From contig NC_071335.1 of NCBI RefSeq assembly GCF_027744825.2, positions 11,675,001-11,739,000 of the forward strand: DNA of 64,000 nucleotides. Direction: 5' to 3'. The notes beneath the pieces are model-generated. The model had not been told where the DNA came from and made no database searches. It worked only from the letters and a program-made list of their open reading frames with translations. This DNA is from Synchiropus splendidus. Taxonomy: Eukaryota; Chordata; Actinopteri; Syngnathiformes; Callionymidae. The stretch's first letter is position 1. Every line of letters begins with the position of its first letter. The position numbers were made by a program, and so were the translations under genes. Below are positions 15,101-27,880 of the stretch, piece after piece.

Positions 15101-17730
15101 AGCCTCAGAGCCACAGAGCAGGAAAAGGTACAGTTGAAGAAGCAGCAGTAGACTGGGATTTGAAACAAAGCGTGTTGACCGCCATCTTTTCACCCCTCAC
15201 CAGAGTGCCATGGATGCTGCCAGACTGAGCGCCGCCAAGTCTTCTCCTATGATGGAGACCATTAATATGGTGAAGATTCTGTCGCTGTAGGAGTGTCTTA
15301 TTGTCACCGCTGCACTGAAACATCAACACCTGTGGTGTGTCCATGTGTCCAGTGTCTCCAGCACCTGGATGTGTCGGTGCTGGGCGAGCTTGTTCCCCGT
15401 CTCTGTGAGCTGCTCAAGAGTGGCGTCGGGCTGGGCACGAAGGTGAACGAAGACGGTTGCTCGTGTGAAGTGAGGTTTCTTTTACTGATGCTTCTCTGAA
15501 CCTTCTCAGGGTGGCTGTGCGAGCGTGATCGTGTCCCTCACTGTGCAGTGTCCCCAGGATCTTACTCCACACTCAGGTATGTTGAGGGAGGATTGTTGCT
15601 CTGGTGCAAGTGAGGGAATGGATTTTGGCTGCCGCAGGTAAGCTGATGAGTGCGCTGCTGAGTGGGATTCATGACAGAAGCTCCGTGGTTCAGAAGGCTT
15701 TTGCCTTTGCGCTGGGACACCTTGTTAGGGTAAGAAACCCACATCCGTCTGAGAGCTAAGTGATGAGTTTTCACTCAGTAGTTTTGCTTGTTTGCACCAC
15801 TAGACAGCAAAAGACAGCAGTGTGGAAAAACTACTACTGAAACTGAACACCTGGTACTTGGAGAAGGAAGGTGAGAAAACCTGTGTTGCTGTCTCATGCT
15901 TGACCCGGAGATGATCCCTGACTTGCCTGAAATCCTTCCACAACAGAGCCAGTGTACAAGTCCTCCTGTGCTTACACCGTCCACGCCATCAGCCACTACA
16001 GTCCCGATGTGCTGAAGGCTCACGCCGGGGTCGCCCTGCCGCTGGCCTTCCTTGGGATGCACCAGGCGGCGGGACCTGATGAGGAGCGAGGGGAGAGCCA
16101 CGACGCCACCCTGTGGGCCGAAGTGTGGCATGATAATGTTCCAGGTAGGTGCAGAGTCGGAGGGTCGTGGACAGTACTGCGAGCTGTGGGTTCTCCACAG
16201 GAAGTTTCGGAGGCATCAGGCTGTACATGACCGAGCTCATCGCCATCACTCAGAAGGCTCTGCAGTCCCAGTCCTGGAAGATGAAGGCTCAGGGGGCTGC
16301 TGCCATGGCGACCGTGGCCAAAGAACAAACGGGCACATTAGTGGCACCACACCTGGGATTGGTGCTCACTGCTTTGATGCAAGGACTTTCAGGCCGCACC
16401 TGGGCTGGCAAGGTAACAGCTTCACTGTCCGTGTGCCATGATGTCAACACAACCCTGTCACGTCTGCTCTGCTGATCAGGAGGAGCTACTGAAGGCCATC
16501 GGCTCAGTGGTGTCCAAGTGCAGGTACTGATCTAAACTGTCATCTGGACCAGCCTCCTCTGTGGCTGACTCTTGTTCTGTTGCTTCTTCCAGCTCTGAGC
16601 TGCAGAAGCCGTGCGCAGGCCAGCCCACCGTATCCGAGGTGGTGGAGGTGGTTTTGAAGGAGTGTCGGAAGGAGAGCTTGGTGTATAAAGTCGGGGCTCT
16701 GCGCTGCGCCGGCGACGTGCTCAACAGCAGCCCGGAGGATTATTTCAGTGCCATGGCTGAGATCCTCTTCCCCCTGATCAGGAAGGTAAACCGCTGCTCC
16801 ATTTTTATGACGAGTCACTAGGTGTGTGACCTGTTCCTGGTTCCTCTCAGAGCTGCCCGGAGAGCGGGGCCGCCTCACCTCGGTCCATGGAGGAAGACGA
16901 GGATGATAAAGACGCCAAGGAGAAGGAGCTGCAGACTGAAGTCATTCTCTGTGCTTTTGAGACTCTGGGAAAAGCCTGGCCCAAGACCCCCCAAACTCAG
17001 TGTAGGTCCTCCTCCACATGCGCCCCAGTGCTGTGACTCCTACTGAGACTCTGTGATGCCCTGCAAGTTTGACGTTAAGTGGAGAACTTGTTGTGTTTGC
17101 AGCTCGGTTCCAGGTGGAGGTGTGTTCGTTGATGTGCGCCAAGCTCAAGCTGAGCACCTGGAAAGTTCAGCTCTCAGTGCTCCAGTCCATGAAGCAGTAT
17201 TTCCAGAAGTAAGCGTGAAACCAAGGATCCTGTCTGCGCGTACATGTTTTGACCATGTTGTTTGCAGGTTGTTTCTGTTTGAGAAAGACAACACGGACGC
17301 TGAAACACTCACTCAGATCTTAACAGACACCTGTGCTGCTCTGACGACTCCCTTAGGTTCGGCTCTTATAACCTTTCATGCTTTCATGATCAGTCCAGCT
17401 GAGTCAACGTGAAGGATTGAAATGGTGTTTGTGTGTCCAGAAAACAAAAGCTATTCTTCCGTGCGAACTGAGGCCTTGACAGTTTTGGACCTCATCGTGA
17501 AGCGAACAGAAGGTATGTGGTTGGAACTGTGTTGCCCCCCAACTGAGTCACAGCACCACTGACTCACTCCTCTCCTGTTGGTGTGACCAGAGAGCGAGCA
17601 GTGGGAGTGTGTGTCGGTGAAGAGCCGGGAGCAGCTGCAGCGCTCTCTGTCGGCGCTGCAGCTGGACAGCAGAGCTGACCTGAGGGACAAGGCACAGGAG
17701 CTGCGCAGACGCATCCAGAGTCAACCATAA
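6152..17730 (+). CDS. ecpas: ECM29 proteasome adaptor and scaffold protein (complete)
   Basis: Large HEAT-repeat protein of the ECM29/KIAA0368 family that binds the 26S proteasome and works in its quality control and its coupling to membranes and motors. The 49 exons give 1,840 residues (human about 1,845), alignable end to end. Start ATG opens [20 protein letters not shown]. Exons: 6152-6173, 6840-6970, 7058-7174, 7538-7656, 7762-7911, 7982-8162, 8244-8383, 8577-8655, 8755-8874, 8940-9025, 9107-9182, 9252-9301, 9442-9508, 9607-9729, 9807-9910, 10031-10154, 10280-10360, 10437-10653, 10961-11052, 11121-11255, 11335-11482, 11566-11738, 11838-11939, 12277-12400, 12488-12633, 12821-12875, 12950-13064, 13133-13201, 13298-13415, 13496-13663, 13748-13827, 13936-14041, 14368-14415, 14477-14595, 14977-15127, 15204-15269, 15353-15442, 15510-15576, 15638-15729, 15804-15870, 15947-16144, 16201-16412, 16480-16523, 16593-16785, 16851-17001, 17103-17208, 17268-17356, 17441-17512, 17591-17730. 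All introns are GT-AG. No frame breaks. No catalytic residues are expected in this scaffold. Confidence 0.96.
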
Positions 17731-19420
17731 GCACAAGACCACGCTTCAACTTCTCCCATCATGCATCCATGTTCACGCGCTCCGCTATGAAACAGCCATA
17801 TTTTAGAGGACTGTGTTTGTGTTGCGACCCTGGCGGCGGGCGGCTGCTCACACCAGGCTTCAGTTGTTTGATCCATAATAATGCCATTGTTAGAATATGA
17901 ATTGTGCAACTTGCTTAACTCTGAATTGAAGCCATGATTAAGTGACGTGTTCTCGTGTCATTCAACGGTGAAATCATGATATTAGATGCTTCATGAACCA
18001 AGGAATGGGTGCCATGGCTGTGCTTTTTCTGATGCTCCACACGAGGACTTGACTACTGCTGTGGGGGTTTTCCACTTGATCAAGCTTTGGCTGACACTTG
18101 AGGTTTAAAGTTGATTGAGGCGAGTGGGTTTATGTTGAATGGATGTAAGCCAGTCAGAGGTCTGTGAGTGGTGTTCTGTGGACTATTAAAGTCTTCTGTT
18201 TCAGTTTGTCTCCGGCTTTTAACAGGGTTTCTTCAGCTGTCAGCAAAGCTCTTTTTCACGCCACTTTAAGGTCGTACCCAAGTTCAACTGCAGGTACTTT
18301 ACCACACACACACTGTAAGCATGTAACAATGTGGATTTTTAATTGAAAATTCAAATGTAACTGTTAGATGGTTTACAGTCATTAAGCACAACGTCTTGAT
18401 GACACAACAGAAATAAAAAAAAATACTGTTGACTGAGCAGCTCACAGATCAGACAGCTGAAGTTGTTGCTGGTCACAGCAAACAACAGTTAACTGCTGCC
18501 TGTCTTCAGTCAGCGACTTCCATTTCTACAACCAACCTCTTTAGCACACACTGCAAAATGCCTCTTTGGGTTCATCTTGGTCACCTCTTTTTCTCTTACT
18601 AAGAAAGAAGCCTTTACAGCGACGCGGCTAATATGTGGATTTTTCTGAGAAAACTAGCTTTCTCACATCAGACCACCGAAATCACCTGTTTATTGACACA
18701 AGGCCTGCTTTATTTTCCTCCCGAATTTATTGTGTGTGCGGCTCATATTCCAGTGCACTCATAATCCAGAAATTACGCCAGTTCATCCTCCAACTATTTC
18801 TGCTAAAACTTGCATTTTCTCATTTGATATTTCTTCCGCTCTTTCACACAGCACATTGCACTACATGCATCCAGTGTTACGAGTTGGTGCACACAGCCAA
18901 TTGAAATGTTCCGGCTGTCACCCATTAGACCCATCAAAATGTTGATGTATATAATAAAAATAAAGGTTTCAGAATTTATCATACCTGAACACCAAAGTTT
19001 TTAAAGCCATTTCAGGCCTGAATTTTCAGAAACTCTGACTCACAATGTCCTGCATAAACCCCGCAATAATTTTTTAAACATTGTCCGACTTGTGGGTCCA
19101 AATTCAGGAAATTCGGAGTTATGAGGAGTGCCAGCAGTGTTTGCACAGTGTAGGCAGTGATATGTCCAATTCGGAGTTATGAGGAGTGCCAGCAGTGCAG
19201 GCAGTGATATGAACAGGATGACGTGCATGACAATGCACCAGTGTATAAATATTTACACCAAACATCTTTGACTTTGCTTTAATTTCGTAATACGAACACA
19301 TAAAAATAGATTTGCCACATTTCATGCAGAAAACAGGAGACACAATTAGTACAAAAAGTTAAAAGACGAGAGAAACCATTAAAAGACCAACGGCAGCGCT
19401 GGTGGTCGGGGAGAAGCTGA
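17731..19420. other. convergent intergenic region with ecpas and smc2 3' UTRs
   Basis: Tail-to-tail spacer of about 1.7 kb. Possible ecpas polyadenylation signals on the plus strand are ATTAAA near 18185, AATAAA near 18412 and AATAAA repeats near 18955. On the minus strand an ATTAAA occurs near 19278 after the smc2 stop. No further coding exon was recognised. Confidence 0.6.
19111..19211. repeat. imperfect two-copy tandem duplication
   Basis: A 29-base block beginning ATTCGGAGTTATGAGG occurs at 19111-19139 and again, identical, at 19169-19197. Both are followed by a diverged copy of a GGCAGTGATATG-ending stretch (19140-19163 and 19198-19211). It lies in the probable smc2 3' UTR. Confidence 0.85.
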
Positions 19421-22400
19421 TCAGCTGATAAGCTGTTTGCTTTTCTTTTGCCTGAACTTGTCGTGAGCCTTCTGCGGCACGTTGGAGTCGCTCTGACTGA
19501 GAGCCGTGCGCGACACTGTGGACATGCCGTCCACGAACTTGGTCTTGAACAGGACGTTGGCGTTGGTGAACATTCCGTCTTTGAGGGACACGACCACAAA
19601 CTGGAAGGAGAAGTGGTCACATCACTTTCAGTTTGGTTTCTTTCCCTGTTTTTATACTTTATGTCATGTGATGTGACTGTGCTCTGCATTACCTGTGAAT
19701 GGCGAAAGTGAGCGCGCAACATCTGCCCGATGTTCTGAGTGTGAGAGAGATCCAGGGCAGCGTCCACCTCGTCCAGGATGTAGATGGGGGCGGGTTTGAA
19801 CAGCAGCATGGCCAAGATGAGGGACAAGGCCACCAGAGATCTTGGACGAGAGAAGACACGCTCACTTGACTTCCTGCATCTCAGTATTCAAGTCAGACGG
19901 TTTGGTACTCACCGCTGTCCTCCGCTGAGCTCTGTGAGATTCTCCTTCCAGGTGTTGCCCAGCGCTACTTTAAATTCAAGACCGTCCAAGACCCCACAGC
20001 CCTGAGGGGGGGCCAGTTTGGCTGTAGACCCCGGCAGCAGAGTGGAGAAGATGGAGCCGAAGTCCTTGTTGACCTGCAGCAGAGAGCAATGTCACATTAT
20101 GTTCTTCTGTCAATGCCAAGTGTCTCACCTTCTGCCAGGCCAAATTGAGAGCTTCGTTCTTCTTCTCATCCAGCTCCTCGATGGTCTGCAGGATTTTGGC
20201 CTTGTCGTTCTCCACAATCCTCTTCTTCTTCATCAGGTCATTGTACTATGGGACACGCGCGGTTTCAGGAGACAATTCAAGGCTCTGCATCTTCCCTGCT
20301 GCTGCTGCTCTCACCCGCTCCTCGGCCTCATTCAGCATGTTCATGGCTCTCTTGTTGACGTTCCTCTCCAGCTTGGCTGTGGTCTGCTCCAGCTTCTTCA
20401 GCCTCTGGCCGGCCTCTTTAGGGTTGTTGGTCTTAAAGTCGTAGGAGGTGTTTGGCTTCCCGAAGAGGTGGCACTCTGAGTGGATCCACTCGTGCTCCTC
20501 CAGCATCCGAGCCACCTGGAGCGAGACGAAGACGGATCGTGAAACCTTGGAGACTGAGGGATGATGAGTGCTCGGGTACCTTTTCAGATGCTTCCTGACT
20601 GTCTTTGTGATGCTTGCTGATGTTGTGCTCCAGTTCCTTGATCTTCAGCTGCGCTTCATTGGTCTGCTCTCGGATTTGATTGGCTTCTGTGCTCTTGGCC
20701 TGCGCCACACAGTCATTGTCAGTTCAACCCACCACACCTGGAATCCTGGTCTGCACATGCTTCTCCTTTCAATGTTACTTTGGAGGTTCAAAAAGCTATA
20801 GCAGGTCATAAGACAGACTAGACGCTGCTGTTTATGAATGAACAGCTCGTGAATGCACATGCTGTCAGTGGAGGCCTGCAGCTATAGCTGAAGCTTTGAA
20901 CGGTGTCTCTAGCTCAAAAGATGGCCAAGATATGGCCTGGAGTGTGTCTGTGCAGCCTGAGCACCGCAGTGACATTTCCCCCACTCTCCTGCTCCGTCGC
21001 CCTTCCCTCTCACACAAATCACAGCAGAAACCTGAAGAGTCATTGTGCTTCCGAATGAGTTTGATACTCCCCGAACAAACGTCCGTATCTCGGAAAACCG
21101 CAGCAGATACCGAGCACACCGTGAGAATCCTGAGGCCTTCGTCTCTAACTGAGCCGTTTTTCATGTGTCTAGAGTCTACTGTTTGGCCAGGATGGCGAGT
21201 TAAAAAGGAGTAACTTTGCCACGATTTTCACGGAGCAGCCTCTCCTCACCAATGGAGTTTCAGTGGAGGGCAGATCAGCACTTGTCGTGCCTCCGCCACT
21301 CTCACGCAAATGCGGAATGTGCTACAGTAATTCGGAGCACATTTCACGAGAGAGGACAAGTGTGACTACAAAACTGGTCATTTTCAAGCATCTGCGCCCC
21401 ACCAGTGTGTGTGATCCAGTGCAAAGTGCCCATTCATTTGTGCGACAACCCGCCATAAAGCGGATTTAAAGCAGCTTGTCTTGACAGGACGAGACTAAAT
21501 GACGGCAAACCTTGAGTTCTTTGTCCTGAGCCAGGATGATTTCCTTCTGTTTGGTCACTTCTTCCTGAGCCTTGCGAACGGCTTCCTGCCCAGAGACAAG
21601 TTTTGAAGCAGCGTTTCATCACTCCAGCCCTCTCAGTCTACCTTCAGCAGCTGGACAACACCATACCTTATTCTGGGACACGGCGCAGGCCATGCTGTCG
21701 ATCTGCTCCTGAATGGCCTTCGAAGCCTCATCGACAGCAGCGATCTGCTGCTCGTAGCCAGCCTGCTCGCGCTGCAGCTCCCCCAGCTCCAGGGCCACAG
21801 CCTCAGACTCCTAGACACAGCAGCCACAGGAAAAGGATGACTTGAACGTTCATCCACAGAAACTGTGTATTTAACAATCATCCAGACCTGTTGCTTCTGC
21901 TTCAGTTTCTTGTTGAAGGCATCAGCTTTGGCCTTTGCTGCGTTCAGCTTCTGCTGAGCAGCCTTCAGCTCCTTCTCCCTCTCTGCCTCGGCATTCTTCA
22001 TCTTGTTCTCCAGCACCTTGTACTTCTCCTCTGCTCGCTTCTGCACCTCCTTGGTGACGCGCAGAGTCTCCTCACTCTCCTCTGTTCGAGGGTTTAAAAC
22101 TCAAGATCAGTTCAGGGTGGCGTGATTTAAGCATTAATGCTTTTTCATATGTGAGATTCAATGGCTGAAGAAAAGAAAATCTGCAATAGGACATCTTCCA
22201 AGGCTCAACAGAAACACCTTCATAGAAAAAATAGATGACACAGAGGTGTCAAATCTTCCGGTTCAGAGTGAAAGCTTTCCCTACCAATGGCCTTGCGCAG
22301 CCTCTCCAGCTCCTCCTGCTGCTGATGGAAGGAGCTCTGCTGCAGTTTGGCCTGCAGGATCAGCTCCTCCTCCAACTTCAGCTCCAACTGCTGCTTCAGC

Positions 22401-25400
22401 TGCCGGTACCTGGAGGACAGTGAAGAGTACGTTACCCAGGATAGAAGTGGGGTAATACAAAACATTCACAATGAAGTCACAACCTAGCCACGCGTAAAAA
22501 AATCAATTGAAATAGCATCAATTTTGTGACTATGAATTTCATCGGCCGAATGACTCCAGAGTTGCTTGGTGCTACTCGGCCTGTCTTTGAATTTGCAGCT
22601 CCAATGTACCAGTACCAGCGTGGCTGTGCAAATGATAGAACCGATGAGTTGTTGTGCCCTGCTTTGTGGCGAGATGGCAAACTTTCCTCTCTGTGGGCTG
22701 CTCTTTCTTGTTTACTGCCTATTCATGTCAGCATTGGGAAACGACACACTTGTCAAAAGCCTGTCGACAATTATTGAATAGTAACTTCATGAAAGTGCAA
22801 AAATGAAAGTTATAAATACATAAACCAGTTTGAGATACACCAGGTAAAAAAAAGAGAACCTGAGCTAGACATTCTCGGTCTTTAAATGTTTTGACCAAAA
22901 TACAACCAGCAACTTTCCATTCAGCTCAACTATGCTTTGACTTCCCTCCGTTAGTCACCACAGGTAACATTCTAAGTCATTTCCACAACATACTTCTCAG
23001 CTACTCCTTTCAGGCTGGCCAGTTGTTTCTCCATGTCCTGCAGTTGGCTCTCCTTCTTGTGAAGGTTGTCCTGAACGTCTTTCAGCTCCTGCAGGCTGGC
23101 GAGAACCGATGCGGACTGGGAACGAGCACCTAAAAGATATTTAAGTCAAATTTACACTGAAAAATCAGAGGTCAAAAGAGGTCAGACTCACCTCCGCTGA
23201 GAGTTCCCTGGGGGTCAAAGATGTCCCCTCCAAGCGTGACAGTCTTGGTCATGACCTGTTTATCAAAAGCGACTTTCTTGGCATTGTCCAAGGTATCGCA
23301 GACCAACTGGGAGCCAAACACGTACTCCATTGCCTTCCGCAGGTCGGACTCGTAGCCGACCAGTGACAGAGCCGTGTGCACGTTGTTATCTCCAACCTGG
23401 CAGCAGCAAACACACTTGCAGGTTACACTCCAAATCACATCAAGCGAATTTGAAGTCTGTCTCACCAGGCTTTTGGCAGCGTTCACCACACGATCATTCA
23501 GAGTCTTAGCAGAGATCTTGTTGAGAGGAATAATCGTGTATCTCCTCTGCAACTCGCCTTTTTCCAGAAGCTTTTTACCCGTCACCTAATGCAGACAAGC
23601 CGATGGTTAGCTTCAAGAATATAAAGAATGACTCCACCTCAGTCAAACACAGGCGTACCTCAGTGTCGACCACAATGTTATAAAGTCGTCCTCCAGCAAC
23701 AACCTCCAAGGCTGTTGCATAGGACACATCGCTGACTGTGATTAAGTTGGCGAGCAGTCCCTTCACTTTACTGCGGTCCCACCCGCGCTCAGGGTCCCTG
23801 TGAGGAGGAGAAAATCACTCGTTCCATTTAGGATTTCACGTTAAAGAAAGCATGCCTTGCATCAAAACCTTACTTGTAATCGAAGCGCAGGTTCGGGAAT
23901 CGAGACACAAGATGCTCGTAAGTCTCCTTCAGGCGAGAGACCTCTCGGGACAAATGTCTTCTTTGCTCCAGCAGACTCTCCTCCTTCCCATCTGAATCCA
24001 GCAAACATCACAAATTAACATTTCAGGAAAAAAAACATAACACACTGATGCTATGGCTCCAACTCTGTGCCACCCTACCTTCATATTGAAGCTTCCCCAG
24101 CTCACTCTGCAGCTTCTCCCTGACACTTTTCACAGCCTGCATGGCGTCCTGGTCTTTCTTGTAACCACTGTCCATTTTTTTAACCTCAGCCTGCTTGGTT
24201 TTCAGCTCAGTCTGAGCATGTTTAAGTGTCATTTGTGCCTGGACGGACAGCAAGCAGGGCAATGAGTGAAAAAACGTTCTCTATACATCACTTAACTACA
24301 AATGCTGATCTTACCTGCTTGGCCTCGGTATCAGCTTTGCTCATGTCATTCTTACATGCCATCATCTGGCCTGCCAACGTGGCCTCTTCCCCATCTTCAT
24401 TGGTGGACAGGCCGGCAGACACCGCTTTAAAATGCTGCTCAGCAGCTTCCAGGGCAGCATTGTCCTTCTGTCCCTCTTCCTGCACGGCCTGTAGCTGCTC
24501 CATCAACTTTGAAACCTCCTTCTCCTTTACCAGGACCATTTTCTTATCCTTAAGTGACAAACACAATTTTAGTGTGTATTCAAAACACATACATACAGAT
24601 TAATTTCTTAAAAAAATACCTCCTCCATGCTCTTAACAAGCTCTTTTCTCTTCTTGGTTTCATCTTTCAGATTCTGCTTCTTCACATCAAGAGCACTTTG
24701 CACTTTAGCATCAACACGCTGCAGGTCAGCCAGGGTCTCCTCCAGAGATTTTAAGACTCCTGTCACCTCCTACAAGTTAGTCCATACACTTTATTCAATG
24801 CCTTCAGTTGAAATACAATATCAAAACTGATACTTCAGTGATGAACCAAGTTAATGAACCAGAAAATGAACTTTGCCTTATCCTTCTTCTTCTGCAGCTC
24901 CTGAATTTGAGCTGAGAGCTCCTGGACTTTGCTCTCATTCTCAACCATGCTGGCTTGCATTTGGGCAATGTTGTGCTGCATCGCCTTCAGATTCTCTGCA
25001 GACTTCAGCTTCGTCTCCTCAGCACATACAAACAGCCAGGCCACATACAGCCGAGACAAATGCTGGATCTCACGCATCAGTTTCTGGTACTCAAGGTATG
25101 AAGATCGCTCCTGTTCACCCCATATGGAAAATTAGATCATCAATATGATACTGAGAAAAGCCATTTTTCTGATTGGAAACTCGCCTCTTGCAGTTTCTGC
25201 ATCGTCGGGGTGATTTCCTCAGTCAAGATCTGAAGAAATACAGAAGAATAAACTCCTTTTCTCCAGTCACAAAGCCTCATCTGGTACAGGAGTCACACTC
25301 ACAGTCTGGATCTCCAACAACTTAGCCTCCTTTTTCTCAATTGTCTTCTGGGCACTGATCTTTTTGCATTCATACATTCTGGTTCCAGCAGCCTCCTCTA

Positions 25401-26356
25401 TCATGGCAAGGATCTGGACAGCAATAAGAAAATGTCACTGCGGGAAACATCATGTGGAGAAAATATAAATCTATACCTCTGGTGGTTTCATGTTGAGAAC
25501 TTTGGTGATTCTTCCCTAAAACAAAGAAAAACATTCAAACACATTATGTGGGAGTGTAAACAACAGAAGCATGAAAAAAAAAGAAAGATCCGAGTTGGCA
25601 TTGCAGAACAAGTAAAAGGAAATAACTCACCTGCATGATGAGGAAATGCGGGTTGTTGACATTAAGGCCAACAGAACAAAACAAGTCCTGCACTCTGGTG
25701 TTGTTGGCATTGACTCCATTAATGAGATACTTGTTTCTGCCACCGATAACCACCTTGACAAAAAAAAAATGGTGAGATGTTTTAGTTTCTTCTGTCAATT
25801 CTGTTTTATTCTCAGCCTACCTGTCTGGTGACGGTGATTTCATCGTGGGTTTCAAAGCCCAGTGGGCTCTGATTTTTGTTGGAGTTGTCAAAGGTAATGG
25901 AAACAGTTGCCTTGGTGATACCAGCCTGTCCATTCTTGTAGACCAAGTCCTGTAAGTTTGATGCTCTTACCTAAGTAAGGAGAATAAAGAGGATTTAACA
26001 TTGTGTCGCACAGTCAACAACCACCTTAACCTACAAAAAGAAATGCTACAATTGAAACTAAATACTTGGGTTATAAGTGTTGTGGTCAGACTCGCAAGGA
26101 AAACATGCAAGAATGTTCTTATTTTGTCTTTCCAATGAACAATAAGCAACATAAGAAAAACACAGTGTTTAAAGCCGGCCCAACTTACATGCGTGAGATT
26201 GGAGATGCCCAGAAGAAAACAGATCGAGTCCAAAATATTGGACTTTCCGCTGCCGTTCAGTCCAGTGATGGCGTTGAAGAGTGGGTCGAATCCGTTTATC
26301 TCCGTCCTCTGCGCGTAGGATTTGAATCCTTCGATGATTATCGACTTGATATGCAT
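19421..26356 (-). CDS. smc2: SMC2, condensin core ATPase (complete)
   Basis: Structural maintenance of chromosomes protein 2; pairs with SMC4 in condensin to compact mitotic chromosomes. Twenty-five exons give 1,198 residues (human 1,197). Exons (complement): 26189-26356, 25821-25970, 25631-25753, 25477-25515, 25303-25413, 25185-25229, 24877-25110, 24620-24769, 24315-24548, 24079-24238, 23874-23991, 23659-23797, 23466-23585, 23192-23396, 22994-23129, 22285-22409, 21888-22081, 21667-21810, 21511-21585, 20580-20699, 20315-20515, 20129-20245, 19913-20073, 19693-19840, 19421-19600. N-terminal Walker A GLNGSGKS (about residue 32), coiled coils on both sides of a hinge (about 510-680), ABC signature LSGGQR, and Walker [12 protein letters not shown] near the C-terminus. 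The start is the Met of [19 protein letters not shown], as in orthologues; an upstream in-frame Met at 26404 is not conserved. The introns after exons 6 and 7 begin with GC instead of GT. Confidence 0.96.
20700..21510 (-). other. largest smc2 intron
   Basis: This 811-base stretch separates the exons encoding [15 protein letters not shown] and [12 protein letters not shown]. The human protein continues directly across this junction, so no exon is missing. No repeat family or gene was recognised inside. Confidence 0.8.
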
Positions 26357-26967
26357 CTTCGACCTATTCGGCGTTCTTGTATATGCTAAAGTAGAGGGCG
26401 ACACGGAGAGCCAGCGAGCTTGGAGTCAGTGTTTACAACCGACGGCTCTGACAACTTGAATTTTGGCGGCAGGCGTGCGCTACGAGCTGTCTTCCCTGTG
26501 CCTGTGCCCACAAGAAACACATGGGCGTCAAATGTCCTATAAAATTCTTTATTGTTTTAAATATATATTTAATATATGCGAAATGTTATTTTCTGAGGGG
26601 GAAAAAACAGCCCGTATTCACTTGAAAAACAACACAATTTTTCAGGCACAGCGTAAGCCTACTATGCCGTTCAAACTTAAACGGAGAGTGTGTTTTGGCG
26701 CCACCTAAAGGTAACATGACGAGACAATGGCGAGAAAAATGAACTATATTAGAAAGATTTTTGATAATCTTTTGCTTCGAAAAACAAATAATACACGAAT
26801 ATTGCTCGCTCAGACCTGTATTGTCACTGTCAAAGAGCAATTTAACCACCCCAACAGTAGGGTAGGTGGAAAAACTATTTTATAAATTCATAAAATTGCA
26901 TTTCAGTGCGACAATTTCGACTATTTGTTCAGGTAAGTCTGATTAGCAAGTGGTGGAGGAGAGGAAT
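26357..26967. other. smc2 upstream region
   Basis: Short spacer upstream of the smc2 start codon; must hold the smc2 promoter and 5' UTR. No TATA box or coding segment was recognised. It ends at the A-tail (T-run on the plus strand) of the neighbouring LINE fragment. Confidence 0.5.
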
Positions 26968-27640
26968 ATCTTTTTTTTTTTAACTGTTTATTTTTCAATT
27001 TTTCTCACATGTTTATACACAAACATAAGGGTCAGAACAAACCCAGATAAAAATAAAAAGCAAAAGGTGAAAGAATAGTGACAAATAAAATAAAACATAC
27101 AGTCAGGCAAATGATTTAAATTCTACCAATTGGGCTCAACATCTCGGGTAATTCTCAATAGTAGTACAAACTTGTCATTACTGTCTTGTATCCGTCGTGT
27201 CCTCACTGTCTTTGTAAACACACCATTTTTTCCATTTTATTATCCATTGTTCAGTTCTCAGTCTGAGAGAGAAAGTGATGTGTTCTATGGCATAGATTTC
27301 CCTTACAACATTTATCCATTGTTTGATGTTTGGTGCTTCAGTTTTGTACCAATTTAAATGTAATAGATTTTTTTGCATGAGACCAAAAAGCAATAGTTTT
27401 ACATCATGTTGAATCTTATATCTAAATGTTGTCTCCACAGTGTATCTAACCTTTGTCCAGAAGACCTGTATTTTTGAGCAGACCCAAAAGATGTGTGCGT
27501 GATCAACAATCTTACATCCACAATGTCTCCAACATTCTTGTGAGGTCTTGAAGTACGTTGCGTCTTCCACATTATCTGCCATTGTTGAGGAATATAATTT
27601 CATTGACAAAATGGAAGAACATGGTCAAAGTTAGGCTACA
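26968..27640 (-). mobile_element. 5'-truncated L1-like LINE, C-terminal end of ORF2
   Basis: On the minus strand an open frame of 143 codons (27178-27609) has the cysteine-rich end of L1-type ORF2 proteins: CWRHCG followed by HAHIFWVCSKIQVFW, the region after the reverse transcriptase domain. The strand ends in a T-run on the plus strand at about 26969-26979, i.e. an A-rich tail. The reverse transcriptase and endonuclease are absent, so it is an inactive remnant. Target-site duplications were not found by eye. Confidence 0.75.
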
Positions 27641-27880
27641 TTTGTTTAACCAATCATCCTGTCAAGAGATTAATGTAGTCGAACAAACCGAATATAAACC
27701 AAATATTTTGTAATTCTTTGTTCTTTTAATCACCAGAAAAGTCAAAGATATTTTTTGAATGTTTAATTCTTGGTTAACATGTGCACATCACAAATAAAAG
27801 ACAACACAAGTGTATTATTAGTTTTACATGGCTTAAAACGTACACACATACGCACGTACAAACATCACAGTAACCCTGCA

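Noticed and set aside
15000..17700. Several overlapping antisense ORFs of 80-120 codons in the 3' half of ecpas
   Set aside because: They lie over GC-rich ecpas exons with conserved sense-strand reading; antisense frames have no family motifs.
26357..26404. Upstream in-frame Met of smc2 ([16 protein letters not shown])
   Set aside because: SMC2 proteins begin at [14 protein letters not shown]; the extra 16 residues are most likely 5' UTR.
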